From the NCBI GenBank assembly GCA_963734295.1, contig CAVTGS010000009.1:248001-312000 (forward strand): DNA of 64,000 bases, in the 5' to 3' direction. The DNA comes from JAEUMW01 sp963734295 (GTDB lineage: Bacteria; Pseudomonadota; Gammaproteobacteria; Burkholderiales; JAEUMW01). The notes beneath the pieces were generated by a model. The model had not been told where the DNA came from, searched no databases, and saw only the letters and a list, made by a program, of their open reading frames with translations. Shown one piece after another: positions 26,957 through 36,127 of the stretch (position 1 is its first letter; the number at the start of each line of letters is the position of its first letter). The position numbers were made by a program, and so were the translations under genes.

Positions 26957-28236
26957 ACACTGTCGTCGATGCAAGAAAGATCACGGTCGTCACCGAGTGC
27001 GCCGAATGCCCGGTCTCGGCCAGGAATCCGGCGCACTGGCGCGCCGATTTTCCGATCCTGAAGGAGCGCGTGCACGGCAAGCAGCTCGTCTATCTCGACA
27101 ACGCGGCCACCACCCAGAAGCCCGAAGCGGTGATCGCCACCGAAGCGGACTATTACCGTCATTTCAACTCCAACATCCATCGCGGCGTTCACGCCCTGTC
27201 GCAGAAGGCGACCGAGGCGTTCGAGGATGCGCGCGTGAAGGTCCAGCATCTCCTGAACGCACGCCGCGCCGACGAGATCGTCTTCACGCGCGGTACCACC
27301 GAGGCCATCAACCTCGTGGCCCAGAGCTACGCCCGGCCGCGGCTGCAGCCGGGTGACGAGATCATTCTTTCGACCATGGAGCACCATGCCAACATCGTTC
27401 CATGGCAGATGGTGTGCGAGCAAACGGGAGCAGTCATCAAGGTCGTCCCGATCAACGACGAAGGCGAGCTCGACTTAGACGAGTATCTCAGGCTGCTCGG
27501 TCCGCGCACGAAACTCGTCGGTATCGTGCATGTGTCGAACGCTCTCGGCACCATCAACCCGGTGAAGCAGATCATCCGCGCGGCGCACGCCCAGGGCGTG
27601 CCGGTCCTGGTCGACGGTGCCCAGGCGGTCGCACACACGAAGGTGAACGTGCAGGATCTGGACTGCGATTTCTATGCGTTTTCCGGGCACAAGCTGTACG
27701 GCCCGACCGGCATCGGCGTCCTGTTCGGGAAGCAGGCCCTGCTCGACGCCATGCCGCCCTACCAGGGCGGCGGTGACATGATCCGGTCGGTCACCTTTGC
27801 CAAGACCGAATACAACGTGCTGCCCTACAAGTTCGAGGCCGGCACCGCGAACATCGCCGGGGCGATTGCACTCGGCGCGGCGATCGACTATGTGACCGAG
27901 ATCGGCTTCGAGCACCTCGGCGCGTACGAGCATGAGTTGTTGGCGTATGCGACGTCTCGGGTGAAGGAAATTCAGGGTTTGCGATTGATCGGCACGGCTG
28001 CGCACAAGGCAAGCATCGTCTCCTTCGTCATGGAGGGTGCGCACCCACACGACATCGGGACCATTCTCGATCATCAAGGCATTGCCGTGCGGGCCGGGCA
28101 TCATTGCGCGATGCCGGTGATGGAACGATTTGGCGTCCCGGCCACGGTGCGCGCGTCGCTCGCCCTCTACAACGATCGGGACGACGTGGACGCGCTGGTC
28201 GCGGGATTGCACAAGGTGAAGGAGCTCTTCGGCTGA
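26953..28236 (+). CDS. sufS: Cysteine desulfurase SufS
   Basis: 427 residues, class V aminotransferase fold. A 25-residue N-terminal extension with two cysteines (TECAECPVS) precedes the usual start (ADFPILKERVHGKQLVYLDN). PLP lysine in FSGHKLYGPTGIG; active-site cysteine in RAGHHCAMPVMERFG, on the loop length of type II desulfurases. Supplies persulfide sulfur to the SUF scaffold. It shares its final bases with the start of sufU. Confidence 0.96.
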   Translation: MNTVVDARKITVVTECAECPVSARNPAHWRADFPILKERVHGKQLVYLDNAATTQKPEAVIATEADYYRHFNSNIHRGVHALSQKATEAFEDARVKVQHLLNARRADEIVFTRGTTEAINLVAQSYARPRLQPGDEIILSTMEHHANIVPWQMVCEQTGAVIKVVPINDEGELDLDEYLRLLGPRTKLVGIVHVSNALGTINPVKQIIRAAHAQGVPVLVDGAQAVAHTKVNVQDLDCDFYAFSGHKLYGPTGIGVLFGKQALLDAMPPYQGGGDMIRSVTFAKTEYNVLPYKFEAGTANIAGAIALGAAIDYVTEIGFEHLGAYEHELLAYATSRVKEIQGLRLIGTAAHKASIVSFVMEGAHPHDIGTILDHQGIAVRAGHHCAMPVMERFGVPATVRASLALYNDRDDVDALVAGLHKVKELFG

Positions 28237-28679
28237 TGGCTGACCTGCGCGAGCTCTACCAGGAGGTGATCTTCGATCACTACAAGAGGCCGCGAAACTT
28301 CCACCGGCTCGCCGGCGCGGACTGCTTCGCCGAGGGTCACAATCCGTTGTGTGGAGACCGCATCACGGTTTACCTCAAGACCAACGACGGCGTGATCGAG
28401 GACATCTCGTTCGAGGGTTCGGGGTGTGCCATCTCGACTGCGTCCGCGTCGCTCATGACGGAGGTGCTGAAGGGGAGAACCCTGGCCGACGCGGAGCGTC
28501 TCTTCGCGGGTTTCCACGCCATGGTGACGGACGCGGAGGGAGCCGCGTGCCCGGACCTCGGCAAGCTGGAAGTCCTCGCGGGGGTGCGGGAATTTCCGGC
28601 GCGGGTGAAATGCGCCACCCTCGCGTGGCACACGCTGACCGCGGCGCTGCACCAGCAGACCACGGTCACGATCGAATGA
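28236..28679 (+). CDS. sufU: SufU-type sulfur acceptor/scaffold
   Basis: 147 residues. The three conserved cysteines are in NPLCGDRITVYL, GSGCAISTASASLM and RVKCATLAWHTL, and the SufU-specific insertion (GFHAMVTDAEGAACPDLGKL) between the second and third is present. SufU receives persulfide from SufS through zinc-ligand swapping. Translationally coupled to sufS (TGATG). A divergent paralogue lies at 54888. Confidence 0.94.
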   Translation: MADLRELYQEVIFDHYKRPRNFHRLAGADCFAEGHNPLCGDRITVYLKTNDGVIEDISFEGSGCAISTASASLMTEVLKGRTLADAERLFAGFHAMVTDAEGAACPDLGKLEVLAGVREFPARVKCATLAWHTLTAALHQQTTVTIE

Positions 28680-28689
28680 GGCCGACATC

Positions 28690-29043
28690 GTGAGCGATTG
28701 GCAGAAGCTGGCAGAAGCGGGCGAAACGCAAGTATCCCAAGAGCAACTGCGGCAGAACGTCGTGGCAGTGCTGCGGACCGTGTTCGATCCGGAGATCCCG
28801 GTCAATATCTACGACCTCGGGCTCATCTACGATCTCGTCGTCGACGACGCCGGCAAGGTCACGGTGCAGATGACGCTCACCGCGCCGGGGTGCCCGGTCG
28901 CGCAGACGTTTCCGGGCGAGGTCGAAGGCAAGCTCTACACCGTGCCCGGCGTCAACGAGGCGGTGGTGGATCTCGTCTGGGATCCGCCGTGGGACCAGGA
29001 GCGCATGAGCGAGGCGGCGAAGCTGCAGCTCGGCCTCTTGTAG
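28690..29043 (+). CDS. sufT: SufT (MIP18/DUF59 protein)
   Basis: 117 residues, GTG start 10 bases after sufU. DUF59 core: VLRTVFDPEIPVNIYDLGLI, TVQMTLTAPGCPVAQTFPG with its reactive cysteine, and VDLVWDPPWDQERMSEAAK. SufT proteins help deliver clusters to client enzymes. Fixed position in the operon between sufU and the Rieske gene. Confidence 0.94.
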   Translation: MSDWQKLAEAGETQVSQEQLRQNVVAVLRTVFDPEIPVNIYDLGLIYDLVVDDAGKVTVQMTLTAPGCPVAQTFPGEVEGKLYTVPGVNEAVVDLVWDPPWDQERMSEAAKLQLGLL

Positions 29044-29050
29044 CCTCGCG

Positions 29051-29365
29051 ATGAACTGGATCGACGTGGCGCCCGCGGGCGAGCTTGCGCCGGGCGGGTG
29101 GAAGACGGTGGACGTCGAAGGACGGCTCGTCGCAGTCTTCAACCTCGAGGGCGAGTTCTTCGCGCTCGAGGATGTCTGCACCCACGATGGCGGAGAGCTG
29201 ACCGGCGGAGAGATCGAGGACGGCTGCATCGCTTGCCCGCGGCACGGCGCGCGCTTCGACATCAGGACCGGCGCGGTGCTGTCGCCCCCCGCCTACGAAG
29301 ACGTGCCGACCTTTCCCGTGCGGGTCGATCAGGGGCGAATCCAGGTCGGGGATGAGCCGGTTTGA
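29051..29365 (+). CDS. Rieske-type ferredoxin in the suf operon
   Basis: 104 residues, cytoplasmic (no signal). The [2Fe-2S] site is CTHDGGELTGGE and CPRHGARFDIRTG, with His-Cys pairs in place; the rest follows the biphenyl-dioxygenase ferredoxin fold. This 'non-heme iron oxygenase ferredoxin' is a regular last member of suf operons in many Proteobacteria, where it may feed electrons to assembly. Seven bases after sufT. Confidence 0.92.
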   Translation: MNWIDVAPAGELAPGGWKTVDVEGRLVAVFNLEGEFFALEDVCTHDGGELTGGEIEDGCIACPRHGARFDIRTGAVLSPPAYEDVPTFPVRVDQGRIQVGDEPV

Positions 29366-29980
29366 CTAGCGCGGGTTAAAGAGCGCCTTCACGTTCACGT
29401 CGCGAGTTTCCCTTTCGGCGACGCGCAGCAGGGGGAACAGCTTGAACGAGCCGATGCCGGCGACGATGTTGTCGGGGAGCTGCTCGATGCGGACGTTGTT
29501 GAGGTTGGCGCTTTCGTTGTACAACTCGCGCCGGTCGGCTATGGCGTTTTCGAGCTCGGTGATCCGGCTGTGCAGTTGGCGGAAGGTCTCGTTCGTCCGC
29601 AGCTCCGGATAGGCCGCGGCCACCGCGAACAGCCGGACGAGCGCGCCCCGCAGCACGGTTTCGGCGGCCCCGAGCGCCGGTATGTTCACCCGCTCGCGGG
29701 CGTCCGCCACCATCGACCGCGCGCGGATCACCTTTTCGAGCGTGTCGCGTTCGAACCGCATGTGCTGGCGGCAGGTCTCCACCAGCTTCGGCAATTCGTC
29801 GTTGCGTTGCTTCAGCAGAACGTCGATGTTGGCCCAGGCCTTCGACACGTTGTGCTTGAGCTCGACCAGCCTGTTGTAGGTGGTGACGAAATAGACGCCG
29901 GTCACGATCGCAAGGGCGCCCAGTATGCTGACGACGATCATGGCGACGGCTCTCCAGGCTCTAGGAACGCCACGCTCCAT
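29366..29980 (-). CDS. lemA: LemA family protein
   Basis: About 204 residues from the ATG at 29980; an ATG at 29992 is also in frame. One N-terminal membrane helix (MIVVSILGALAIVTGVYFV), then the LemA helical domain: YNRLVELKHNVSKAWANIDV, LKQRNDELPKLVETC, YPELRTNETFRQLHSRITEL and a final 'YN' pattern ELYNESANLNN. Role in bacteria unclear. It is followed by DUF4139 upstream on the same strand, and its stop abuts the convergent suf operon with no visible terminator. Confidence 0.9.
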   Translation of the reverse strand: MERGVPRAWRAVAMIVVSILGALAIVTGVYFVTTYNRLVELKHNVSKAWANIDVLLKQRNDELPKLVETCRQHMRFERDTLEKVIRARSMVADARERVNIPALGAAETVLRGALVRLFAVAAAYPELRTNETFRQLHSRITELENAIADRRELYNESANLNNVRIEQLPDNIVAGIGSFKLFPLLRVAERETRDVNVKALFNPR

Positions 29981-30032
29981 AGCGATCCCCATGCCAGGCG
30001 CAGGATCGGGAGACCGAAGCTGCCGGCCGTCC

Positions 30033-31541
30033 TTACCAGGTGTACTGGACCGCATAGCGCAACGTGCTCTCGCCCCCCGGCGGTATCCGGACCGGAAAGT
30101 GGGCGGTCCGCGCATCCTCCTGCTCGAACTTGTGCGTGCTCCGCTCGATCTTCCAGTTCACCCAGCGGTAAAGATTCTCCTTCACGATGATGGTCACCGC
30201 CTGCTTCTTGTGATTGCGCACCTTGATCTCGATCTCCTCACTCATTTCCCGGCGCGAGGTGTCGACCCGGAAGCCCACTTGCTTCCGCTCGCCCACCAGG
30301 TCGAATGCCGAGCCGAGCTTGAGACGGACACTCTCGTCCTTCGGGGTATGATCGATGATGTCCTCACCGATGAGTTCCAGCGTGCGGTCGGCACTGTCCT
30401 GCTGCGCGACGCGCACTCGCCCCGCGGGCAGCGGCATGCCCATGTTGCGATCGGCGCCATTCCTGAAGCGCAGGTACACGTCGACCTTGCGGTTCGACGC
30501 GATACCGTAGTCCCGGTCGGTAAGGGGGTTTGCTCCGTAGGCGTACGAAGGCTGCGACGCGCCGTAATAGACGAAAGTCTTCTCGCAGGGCACGTCGCGC
30601 GCGACTGGGAAGAGCTCGATCTGCTTGGTCGAGTTGTCGGGCAGCGTGGTGGTCCGCCCGAGGGTGTAGAGGTGATATTCGAAGAACGCCTTCTCGGCAA
30701 AGCCGGCGGCTGCGTCCTCCATCGCCGCGGCCTTGTGGGCTGCACGCGGCGCGGCGGTGGGTCGCGGCGCTGCGCGTTGCACATCCCCGGCCACCAGCTT
30801 GAGCCTGGCGTCCGGATAGCTCGCACCCGACTGATTGACGATGCTGACCCATGCCCCGATGTCGAGCTTGCAGGAGTCGGCGCCTTTCGGCTCCGCGTAG
30901 GTGACGTTGTAGTCGGCCCACCAGGTCATGCCGCCGGTCTGGTACGACACGCGCGTCCGGTGCGGGCCGGCCCTTCTCGTGCTCACGTCCCAGACGAGCG
31001 TCGGGCGCGTGATGAGCCCGCCCGGCAGGCTCGGGAGCTTGACGCCGGAGTGGCTGGGCAGGATGCGCACGGTGCCGTCCCCTTCGCGCAGGATGAGCCC
31101 GCCCTGGGTGGAGAGGAGCGTGCCGCTGAAGGATTCCACGCTGGGCCCGCGCGCCTGCTCGACCGTGACCGGTCGATCGATATACCGCTGCAGCAGCTTG
31201 TCCTGGCTCACCAGGTCGAACTGGAAGCTCTGCTCGAGGATGTTGGTGCCGGAGGGATCGGTCAAGGACTCGAAGGAAACGGTGGTCGGGTCGATCCTTT
31301 CCGCGACATCGGCGAAGCGGATGGCGTTGCGGCCTTGGCCGAGCGGAATCGTGCGCTCGTGCCTTACCATGGCGTACCCCGGCACCACGCTGCGGCCGCC
31401 GCCGCGCAAGAGTTCGGGGTTGACGGCGCCGGGACTGGTGGTGCTATAGAGGGTGAGCGCATGGTGGTGCGACCCTTCGTCGGCGGCGGCAGAGGCGGTC
31501 AGAGCAGTGGCAATGAGCATGGCAAGCCAGTTGCGTTGCAT
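30033..31541 (-). CDS. Exported DUF4139 protein
   Basis: 502 residues, ATG at 31541 with CGGAGA upstream. Signal peptide (MLIATALTASAAADEG). A DUF4139 region covers most of the rest: VVPGYAMVRHERTIPLGQGR, WWADYNVTYAEP, VYYGASQPSYAYG, IASNRKVDVYLRFRN and FPVRIPPGGESTLRYAVQYT. The fold is a beta-sandwich like that of mucoidy-inhibitor A proteins. Function unknown. 52 bases upstream of lemA, likely the same transcript. Confidence 0.88.
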   Translation of the reverse strand: MQRNWLAMLIATALTASAAADEGSHHHALTLYSTTSPGAVNPELLRGGGRSVVPGYAMVRHERTIPLGQGRNAIRFADVAERIDPTTVSFESLTDPSGTNILEQSFQFDLVSQDKLLQRYIDRPVTVEQARGPSVESFSGTLLSTQGGLILREGDGTVRILPSHSGVKLPSLPGGLITRPTLVWDVSTRRAGPHRTRVSYQTGGMTWWADYNVTYAEPKGADSCKLDIGAWVSIVNQSGASYPDARLKLVAGDVQRAAPRPTAAPRAAHKAAAMEDAAAGFAEKAFFEYHLYTLGRTTTLPDNSTKQIELFPVARDVPCEKTFVYYGASQPSYAYGANPLTDRDYGIASNRKVDVYLRFRNGADRNMGMPLPAGRVRVAQQDSADRTLELIGEDIIDHTPKDESVRLKLGSAFDLVGERKQVGFRVDTSRREMSEEIEIKVRNHKKQAVTIIVKENLYRWVNWKIERSTHKFEQEDARTAHFPVRIPPGGESTLRYAVQYTW

Positions 31542-31632
31542 CGGTTTTCTCCGAATGAGATGGTTGGATCGCACCGGCTTGAACGCATGCTGGCGGGATT
31601 CGGGTTGAGCGGGATGGACGGAAGGTGAGAAG

Positions 31633-32214
31633 ATGAGGAGAGTCTGCGTATTCTGTGGAGCGAACGCGGGCGCGTCGCCGATCTACGTCGAAACGGCGCG
31701 GGCGGTCGGCGCATACCTCGCGCGGGCCGGGATCGGCGTGGTCTACGGCGGCGGCGGGCTCGGCTTGATGGGCGCGGTGGCACGCGGAGCGCTCGATGCC
31801 GGCGGCGAGGCGATCGGGATCATTCCCGAGTCGCTCCTGCAGTTCGAGCCGCCCCCCGGCTTCCTTACCGAGCTTCGCGTCGTCGCATCGATGCACGAGC
31901 GCAAGTCCATCATGGTCGAGCTGGCCGATGCGTTCATTGCGCTGCCGGGAGGTTTCGGCACCCTCGACGAGCTCTCCGAGGTGCTGACCTGGGCGCAACT
32001 TGGGCTGCACGCCAAACCCTGCGGGCTGCTAAACCTGGAGGGCTACTTCGATTTGCTGATGGCATGGCTGGACCACGCGACTGCGCAGCGCTTCATTCGC
32101 GCCGAGCACCGCGCGATGGTGCTGGTGGATGGCGATCTCGCGCGGCTGCTGCGACGTTTGGCCAACTGCGAGACGCCGCGGATCAGCCCGCTCATCGATG
32201 CGACCATGTTGTAG
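31633..32214 (+). CDS. LOG family nucleotide 5'-monophosphate phosphoribohydrolase
   Basis: 193 residues of TIGR00730: CVFCGANAGASPIYVE, VYGGGGLGLMGAVARGALD, and the catalytic PGGFGTLDELSEVLTWAQLG. Such enzymes cleave the N-glycosidic bond of nucleotide monophosphates (cytokinin-activating in plants and some bacteria; nucleotide salvage otherwise). Complete. Divergent from the DUF4139 gene. Confidence 0.93.
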   Translation: MRRVCVFCGANAGASPIYVETARAVGAYLARAGIGVVYGGGGLGLMGAVARGALDAGGEAIGIIPESLLQFEPPPGFLTELRVVASMHERKSIMVELADAFIALPGGFGTLDELSEVLTWAQLGLHAKPCGLLNLEGYFDLLMAWLDHATAQRFIRAEHRAMVLVDGDLARLLRRLANCETPRISPLIDATML

Positions 32215-32326
32215 GGTGCGGTCGCGCCGTTGATTTGGCAGTCGGAAACCGTTAGCCTAGACTTGAAATCAGGGTGGCGCTGTGCGCTGTCCTGTCATTC
32301 CGAAGCGATCCCAGAAGAGGAACTTC

Positions 32327-32638
32327 ATGAACGCTGAACTCGTCGGAAGCAAGGATAAGCTCATCAATGACTTCAAGACCGTTGTGGCCGACACCGAAGA
32401 GCTGTTGAAGGCGACCGCCAGTGCGGCGGGCGAGCAGGCGAACGTCGCGAGATCCCGGGTGCGGGAGAGCCTTGCCGACGCCAAGGTCAAGCTCGCCGCT
32501 GCCGAGGAGGTTGCCGTCGAGCGCGCCCGGGTCGCGGCAAAGGCTACCGATGAGTACGTGCACGACCATCCGTGGAAGGCCATCGGCCTCGCCGTGAGTA
32601 TCGGGCTGATCGTGGGCTTGCTTATCGCGCGTCGCTGA
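32327..32638 (+). CDS. DUF883/ElaB-YqjD family membrane protein
   Basis: 103 residues; AGAGGAA upstream of the ATG. A long amphipathic alanine-rich helix (LLKATASAAGEQANVARSRV) precedes HDHPWKAIGLAVSIGLIVGL, the C-terminal membrane anchor of the family. E. coli homologues tie ribosomes to the membrane in stationary phase. First of a three-gene set with the holin-X-like and YqjK-like genes. Confidence 0.92.
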   Translation: MNAELVGSKDKLINDFKTVVADTEELLKATASAAGEQANVARSRVRESLADAKVKLAAAEEVAVERARVAAKATDEYVHDHPWKAIGLAVSIGLIVGLLIARR

Positions 32639-32644
32639 TCCGCG

Positions 32645-33043
32645 ATGTCCGCTGCGGATAGTCCGGGCGGGGATGCGGAGCACGGGCTTTTGATTTCGCT
32701 CCGCCGGCTCGCCTCGACCGGCGTCGAAGTCCTCCACACCCGTCTGGAGATCCTGTCGAGTGATCTCGAGGAAGAGCGGGCGCGCTTGGGGTCGATCCTG
32801 ATGACCGGCGTCTTGGCGGTGTTCTGTTTCTTTATGGCCGCGGTCCTGTTCACGGTCCTGATCGTGGTCCTGCTGTGGGAGACACATCGTGTTCCGGCGC
32901 TGGGCGTGTTGGGCGGCGTGTTCCTGGTCGGCGGAGCATGGTGCTGGCGCTCCTTTCAGCAGCAGCGCCAGGAGCGTCCGGCGCTCCTCGCTACCACGCT
33001 CGGGGAACTCGCCAAGGATCGGAGGGAGCTTACGTCGCGATGA
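32645..33043 (+). CDS. Holin-X/YqjE-like membrane protein
   Basis: 132 residues. Two membrane helices (LMTGVLAVFCFFMAAVLFTV, LGVLGGVFLVGGAWCW) after a charged coil (EILSSDLEEERARLG). Matches the 'phage holin, superfamily III'/YqjE group; not a lysis gene. Overlaps the next start (ATGA). Confidence 0.88.
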   Translation: MSAADSPGGDAEHGLLISLRRLASTGVEVLHTRLEILSSDLEEERARLGSILMTGVLAVFCFFMAAVLFTVLIVVLLWETHRVPALGVLGGVFLVGGAWCWRSFQQQRQERPALLATTLGELAKDRRELTSR

Positions 33044-33357
33044 CGACGCGGCGTTCGCTTCCGGAAGTCCTCGGACGCAGGGCGTCGCTCGTGGCGCATG
33101 CGCAGTCGCAGCGGGAGCGGCTGTCGGCGGCGTTTCGGGGCCTGCGCGGGGCCAGCGTGTGGGTCGATCGGGGGATGACGGGGGCCGCTTATTTGCGCGA
33201 ACATCCGCTGGTGCTCGTGGGAGCGGGTGTCGTGGTGCTGGTGGTGTTTCGCCGGCCCTTGGCACGGGGCGGATGGGTGCGCTTGATCCAGCGCGGTTTC
33301 GTCGCTTGGCGCGGCTTTCTAGCGCTGCGGGCGATCGGGGCCAGGTTGACGCGCTGA
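33040..33357 (+). CDS. YqjK-like small membrane protein
   Basis: 105 residues, start overlapping the previous stop. Basic N-terminal coil (RRASLVAHAQSQRERLSAAF) and a membrane helix (HPLVLVGAGVVVLVVFRRPL). Identity rests mainly on position after the DUF883 and YqjE-like genes, an order known from enterobacterial yqjD-yqjE-yqjK. Confidence 0.75.
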   Translation: MTTRRSLPEVLGRRASLVAHAQSQRERLSAAFRGLRGASVWVDRGMTGAAYLREHPLVLVGAGVVVLVVFRRPLARGGWVRLIQRGFVAWRGFLALRAIGARLTR

Positions 33358-33435
33358 TTCGGTGTGATTTGGAGTCGTAGACAAGTCATCGAAAGAGGCT
33401 CGGTGTCGTTTCTTCGCGTGAAATCGTTTTGGTAG

Positions 33436-33921
33436 ATGACCGCTAGCGTTTCTTCCTCTGTCGAACCTCGTCCGGGTGCCCGCCTCGCTCCGTCCGCGCC
33501 GCTGTGGCTAGGTGCGGCCGGGCTTCTGCCCTTCTTGTCGTGCGCCGCCGTGCTCTGGTTCGGCGATTCGTCTCTTGAGGCGTTCGTCTGGCGCCTCCTG
33601 ATCGGATACGGGGCAGTGATTCTGAGCTTCATTGGCGCCCTGCATTGGGCGTTTGCCATGCGTGCCACCAACGGCGCCGATCGCCGCAGTTGGGCGCTTT
33701 ACGGATGGAGTGTCGTCCCCGCACTCATCGGCTGGGTTGCGCTGAGCGTGGGGCCGCCCGTCGTAGCCGTGCTCACGCTGATCGCGGGATTCGCGGTCCA
33801 ATACCTGTTCGACCTCCGCCACCGTCACGCCCTCGATCTTCCGGGGTGGTTCGTGCCGCTGCGGGGTGTCTTGTCCTTTGTGGCGGTCATTTGTCTCGGC
33901 GTCGCCGCCCTCTCGTCGTAG
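33436..33921 (+). CDS. DUF3429 membrane protein
   Basis: 161 residues, five hydrophobic segments. The DUF3429 signature is seen in YGAVILSFIGALHWAFAM and YGWSVVPALIGWVALS. Function unknown. Its stop codon shares one base with the GTG of the following gene, so the two are coupled. Confidence 0.88.
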   Translation: MTASVSSSVEPRPGARLAPSAPLWLGAAGLLPFLSCAAVLWFGDSSLEAFVWRLLIGYGAVILSFIGALHWAFAMRATNGADRRSWALYGWSVVPALIGWVALSVGPPVVAVLTLIAGFAVQYLFDLRHRHALDLPGWFVPLRGVLSFVAVICLGVAALSS

Positions 33922-34952
33922 TGAGCCCGCCTCGCGCCCCGACCGTCGCCATTGTCGGCGCCGGCATCGCGGGGCTCACCTGTGCGCGCAAGCTTCGCGA
34001 CTCCGGGCATAGCGTCGCCCTGTTCGAGCAGGGCAAAGCGCCGGGCGGCCGGAGCGCGACGCGCGACGAGGACTTCGGGCAGTTCGACGACGGGGCTCAG
34101 TATTTCACCGCGCGGGATCCTCGGTTCAAGAGTGCCATTTCGAGCTGGCTTCGGGCGGGGGTGGTGGCGGAGTGGCGCGCCCGTATCGTTCGCGTCACGA
34201 AGGACAATGTCGGGGAGTCGCGGGAGCGCGCTACCCGCTACGTCGGCTATCCGGTGATGGGTGCGCTCGCAGCGCATCTTGCGCGCGGCTTTAGCGTCGG
34301 CTACGAGCGGCGCGTGGTGCGCCTGGAGCGCGTCGACGCTGGCTGGACCCTGCAGCTCGAAGACGGCAGCCAAACCTTGCCTTACGCGAAGGTCATCACG
34401 GCGATTCCGGCACCGCAGGCAGCGCAGCTCCTTGCCGCTTCAGCCGAGATCGGGCCGCGCATCGCCGCGGTCGAGATGTTGCCCTGCTGGGCGGTGATGC
34501 TCCAGTTCGACAAGGCTTTCGATACGCGCTTCGACGCTGCCATCGTCGAAGACGAACCCATTGCCTGGCTCGCCCGCGAAAGCAGCAAACCGGGGCGCAA
34601 AGCGGGTGAGCGCTGGATCGTCCATGCCTCCAACACCTGGAGCCAGCTTCACTTCGATGCCGATCCGGAGGCCATCGTCTCCGGTCTCATGAAGTCTTTC
34701 TGTGAGCTCGTAGAAAAGCGGGTAACGCCCGCGTTTTCCAAGGCGGTGAGGTGGGAATACTCGCTCGCTACAGCCGCCGTTGGACGGCCCTTCCTGTGCG
34801 ACACAGAAGCAGGTCTCGGAGCCTGCGGCGACTGGCTCGTCGAGGGACGGGTCGAGGGCGCGTTCCTGAGCGGGCTTGCCTTGGCGTCGGAGCTGGTGCA
34901 GCAGTCCAGACACGCCCGTTCGGCTCACGCGAAAAACCGCGAAACCGCCTAG
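33921..34952 (+). CDS. FAD-dependent oxidoreductase, renalase-like
   Basis: 343 residues, GTG start. N-terminal dinucleotide fold TVAIVGAGIAGLTCARKL (GxGxxG at about 13-18), then GGRSATRDEDFGQFDDGAQY, the FAD-adjacent motif of the NAD(P)/FAD amine-oxidase-like group that includes renalases. C-terminal GDWLVEGRVEGAFLSGLALA is the second FAD contact. Substrate unknown; bacterial renalases reoxidise isomeric forms of NAD(P)H. Confidence 0.88.
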   Translation: MSPPRAPTVAIVGAGIAGLTCARKLRDSGHSVALFEQGKAPGGRSATRDEDFGQFDDGAQYFTARDPRFKSAISSWLRAGVVAEWRARIVRVTKDNVGESRERATRYVGYPVMGALAAHLARGFSVGYERRVVRLERVDAGWTLQLEDGSQTLPYAKVITAIPAPQAAQLLAASAEIGPRIAAVEMLPCWAVMLQFDKAFDTRFDAAIVEDEPIAWLARESSKPGRKAGERWIVHASNTWSQLHFDADPEAIVSGLMKSFCELVEKRVTPAFSKAVRWEYSLATAAVGRPFLCDTEAGLGACGDWLVEGRVEGAFLSGLALASELVQQSRHARSAHAKNRETA

Positions 34953-35171
34953 AGCTACTAGAGGGCGGAATCGCCTCCCCGATCCCGGGCCGACGCGCTG
35001 TCGGCGCTTGTCGGACTCGGCGACTGGCCCCAAAGACGCGCTGGTCCGGAGCAGGGAGCAGAGAGGAGGAGGGATCCGCCCTCGTCAGCCGACCCAGCGC
35101 GCTGGGGACTCCGTGGCGCCGCCGTGGGACCCTCGGATAGGGCGCGCACGAGCGGCCAAGGTCAGCCGCGT

Positions 35172-35474
35172 TCAGCAGGGAAATCCCGTGAAGCGGTGTT
35201 TCGCGTTGAATTTCCGAATGTGCTCCTCCAGCGCCTCGACTTCCCGGGCATCGATAGCAGGCGGCATCTCGTCGAGTACATGCCCTGGGACCACCCACCG
35301 CGCGACGATGTCGAAGGCCCGGCCAAGCGCTCTGCCGTGGCGGCGCGGCGCCGCTGCGCGTTCCGTAGCGTTGCTGCCTTGCAGCAAGAAGGCCCGTTTT
35401 TTGACCATTCCCAGACCTTCCGGCGTGGCTTTCGGGACCGGGTTGACCGGCTTGCAAGCGAGCGCGAGTTTCAT
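35172..35474 (-). CDS. Hypothetical protein
   Basis: 100 residues. The start at 35474 has GGAG six bases upstream; an ATG at 35486 is also in frame. Sequence starts MKLALACKPVNPVPKATPEG with a basic middle (RAAAPRRHGRALGRAFD) and ends ALEEHIRKFNAKHRFTGFPC. No membrane segment or known domain. The regular spacing of charged residues and the good start make it plausible, not certain. Confidence 0.45.
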   Translation of the reverse strand: MKLALACKPVNPVPKATPEGLGMVKKRAFLLQGSNATERAAAPRRHGRALGRAFDIVARWVVPGHVLDEMPPAIDAREVEALEEHIRKFNAKHRFTGFPC

Positions 35475-35823
35475 GGCGTTCTCCATTGAAGAATGATGAA
35501 AATACTCGTTATTTTTCACCTCTGGAGGCAATATACGAGCGTTCGGCAAGGAGCGTCCAATCGCATCTTTGGATGAATAGGATAAGTCTCGCCGATAACG
35601 GCGCGCGTCATGCTGCAGCGCACGAGATCCCGCGGGGACCGAACGGCCAGTCCCGACCGACCTTCCCGAATGTTTGGCCGCCCCGAGCCAATACTTCACG
35701 CGCCGGGCGCGCCGAGTCGACGGAGGAAAAACGACGCTGAATCGTGGATTGAGGAAGGGGCGGGCACACTGGCATATGGTTTGCGCCAAGCGCTGGCTGT
35801 TGCGTTGTCTGGGGAGGGACATC
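35475..35823. other. Gene-free divergent intergenic region
   Basis: 349 bases between two divergent small genes. An AT-rich island at 35495-35535 (AAATACTCGTTATTTTTCAC) would suit a promoter for the minus-strand gene, but no -35/-10 pair is convincing. Confidence 0.4.
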
Positions 35824-36066
35824 ATGTCCAGCATTGAACGTAGTAACGGCACCTGCGCGATCCGATTCATCCTGGCCGAGGTGAGTAAGGGAGCGTGGGC
35901 GGTGGGTCACTCTCGCGGGCTCATTCCGGGCGCCATTCTCCGCACACGTGCCGCCGCAGTGCGCTATGTCGAGGCGCTTGGCGAGGCGGCCGGCTTCACT
36001 GATGTCGACATCGTGATCGCCGGAGGCGGTGACGGCAACGTCCAGGTCCGACCGAACGCCCTCTGA
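35824..36066 (+). CDS. Hypothetical protein, DUF2188-like
   Basis: 80 residues; GGGGAGGG upstream of the ATG. FILAEVSKGAWAVGHSRG followed by RTRAAAVRYVEALGEAAG resembles the 'W-V...S-K-EA' strand-helix layout of small DUF2188 proteins; the tail is VRPNAL. Weak similarity only. Confidence 0.5.
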   Translation: MSSIERSNGTCAIRFILAEVSKGAWAVGHSRGLIPGAILRTRAAAVRYVEALGEAAGFTDVDIVIAGGGDGNVQVRPNAL

Positions 36067-36127
36067 CCTTCGACATCGGTACGTCACCTACCGCGTAATG
36101 GAGTGTGCGGCGGTGCCTCGGGAGTTG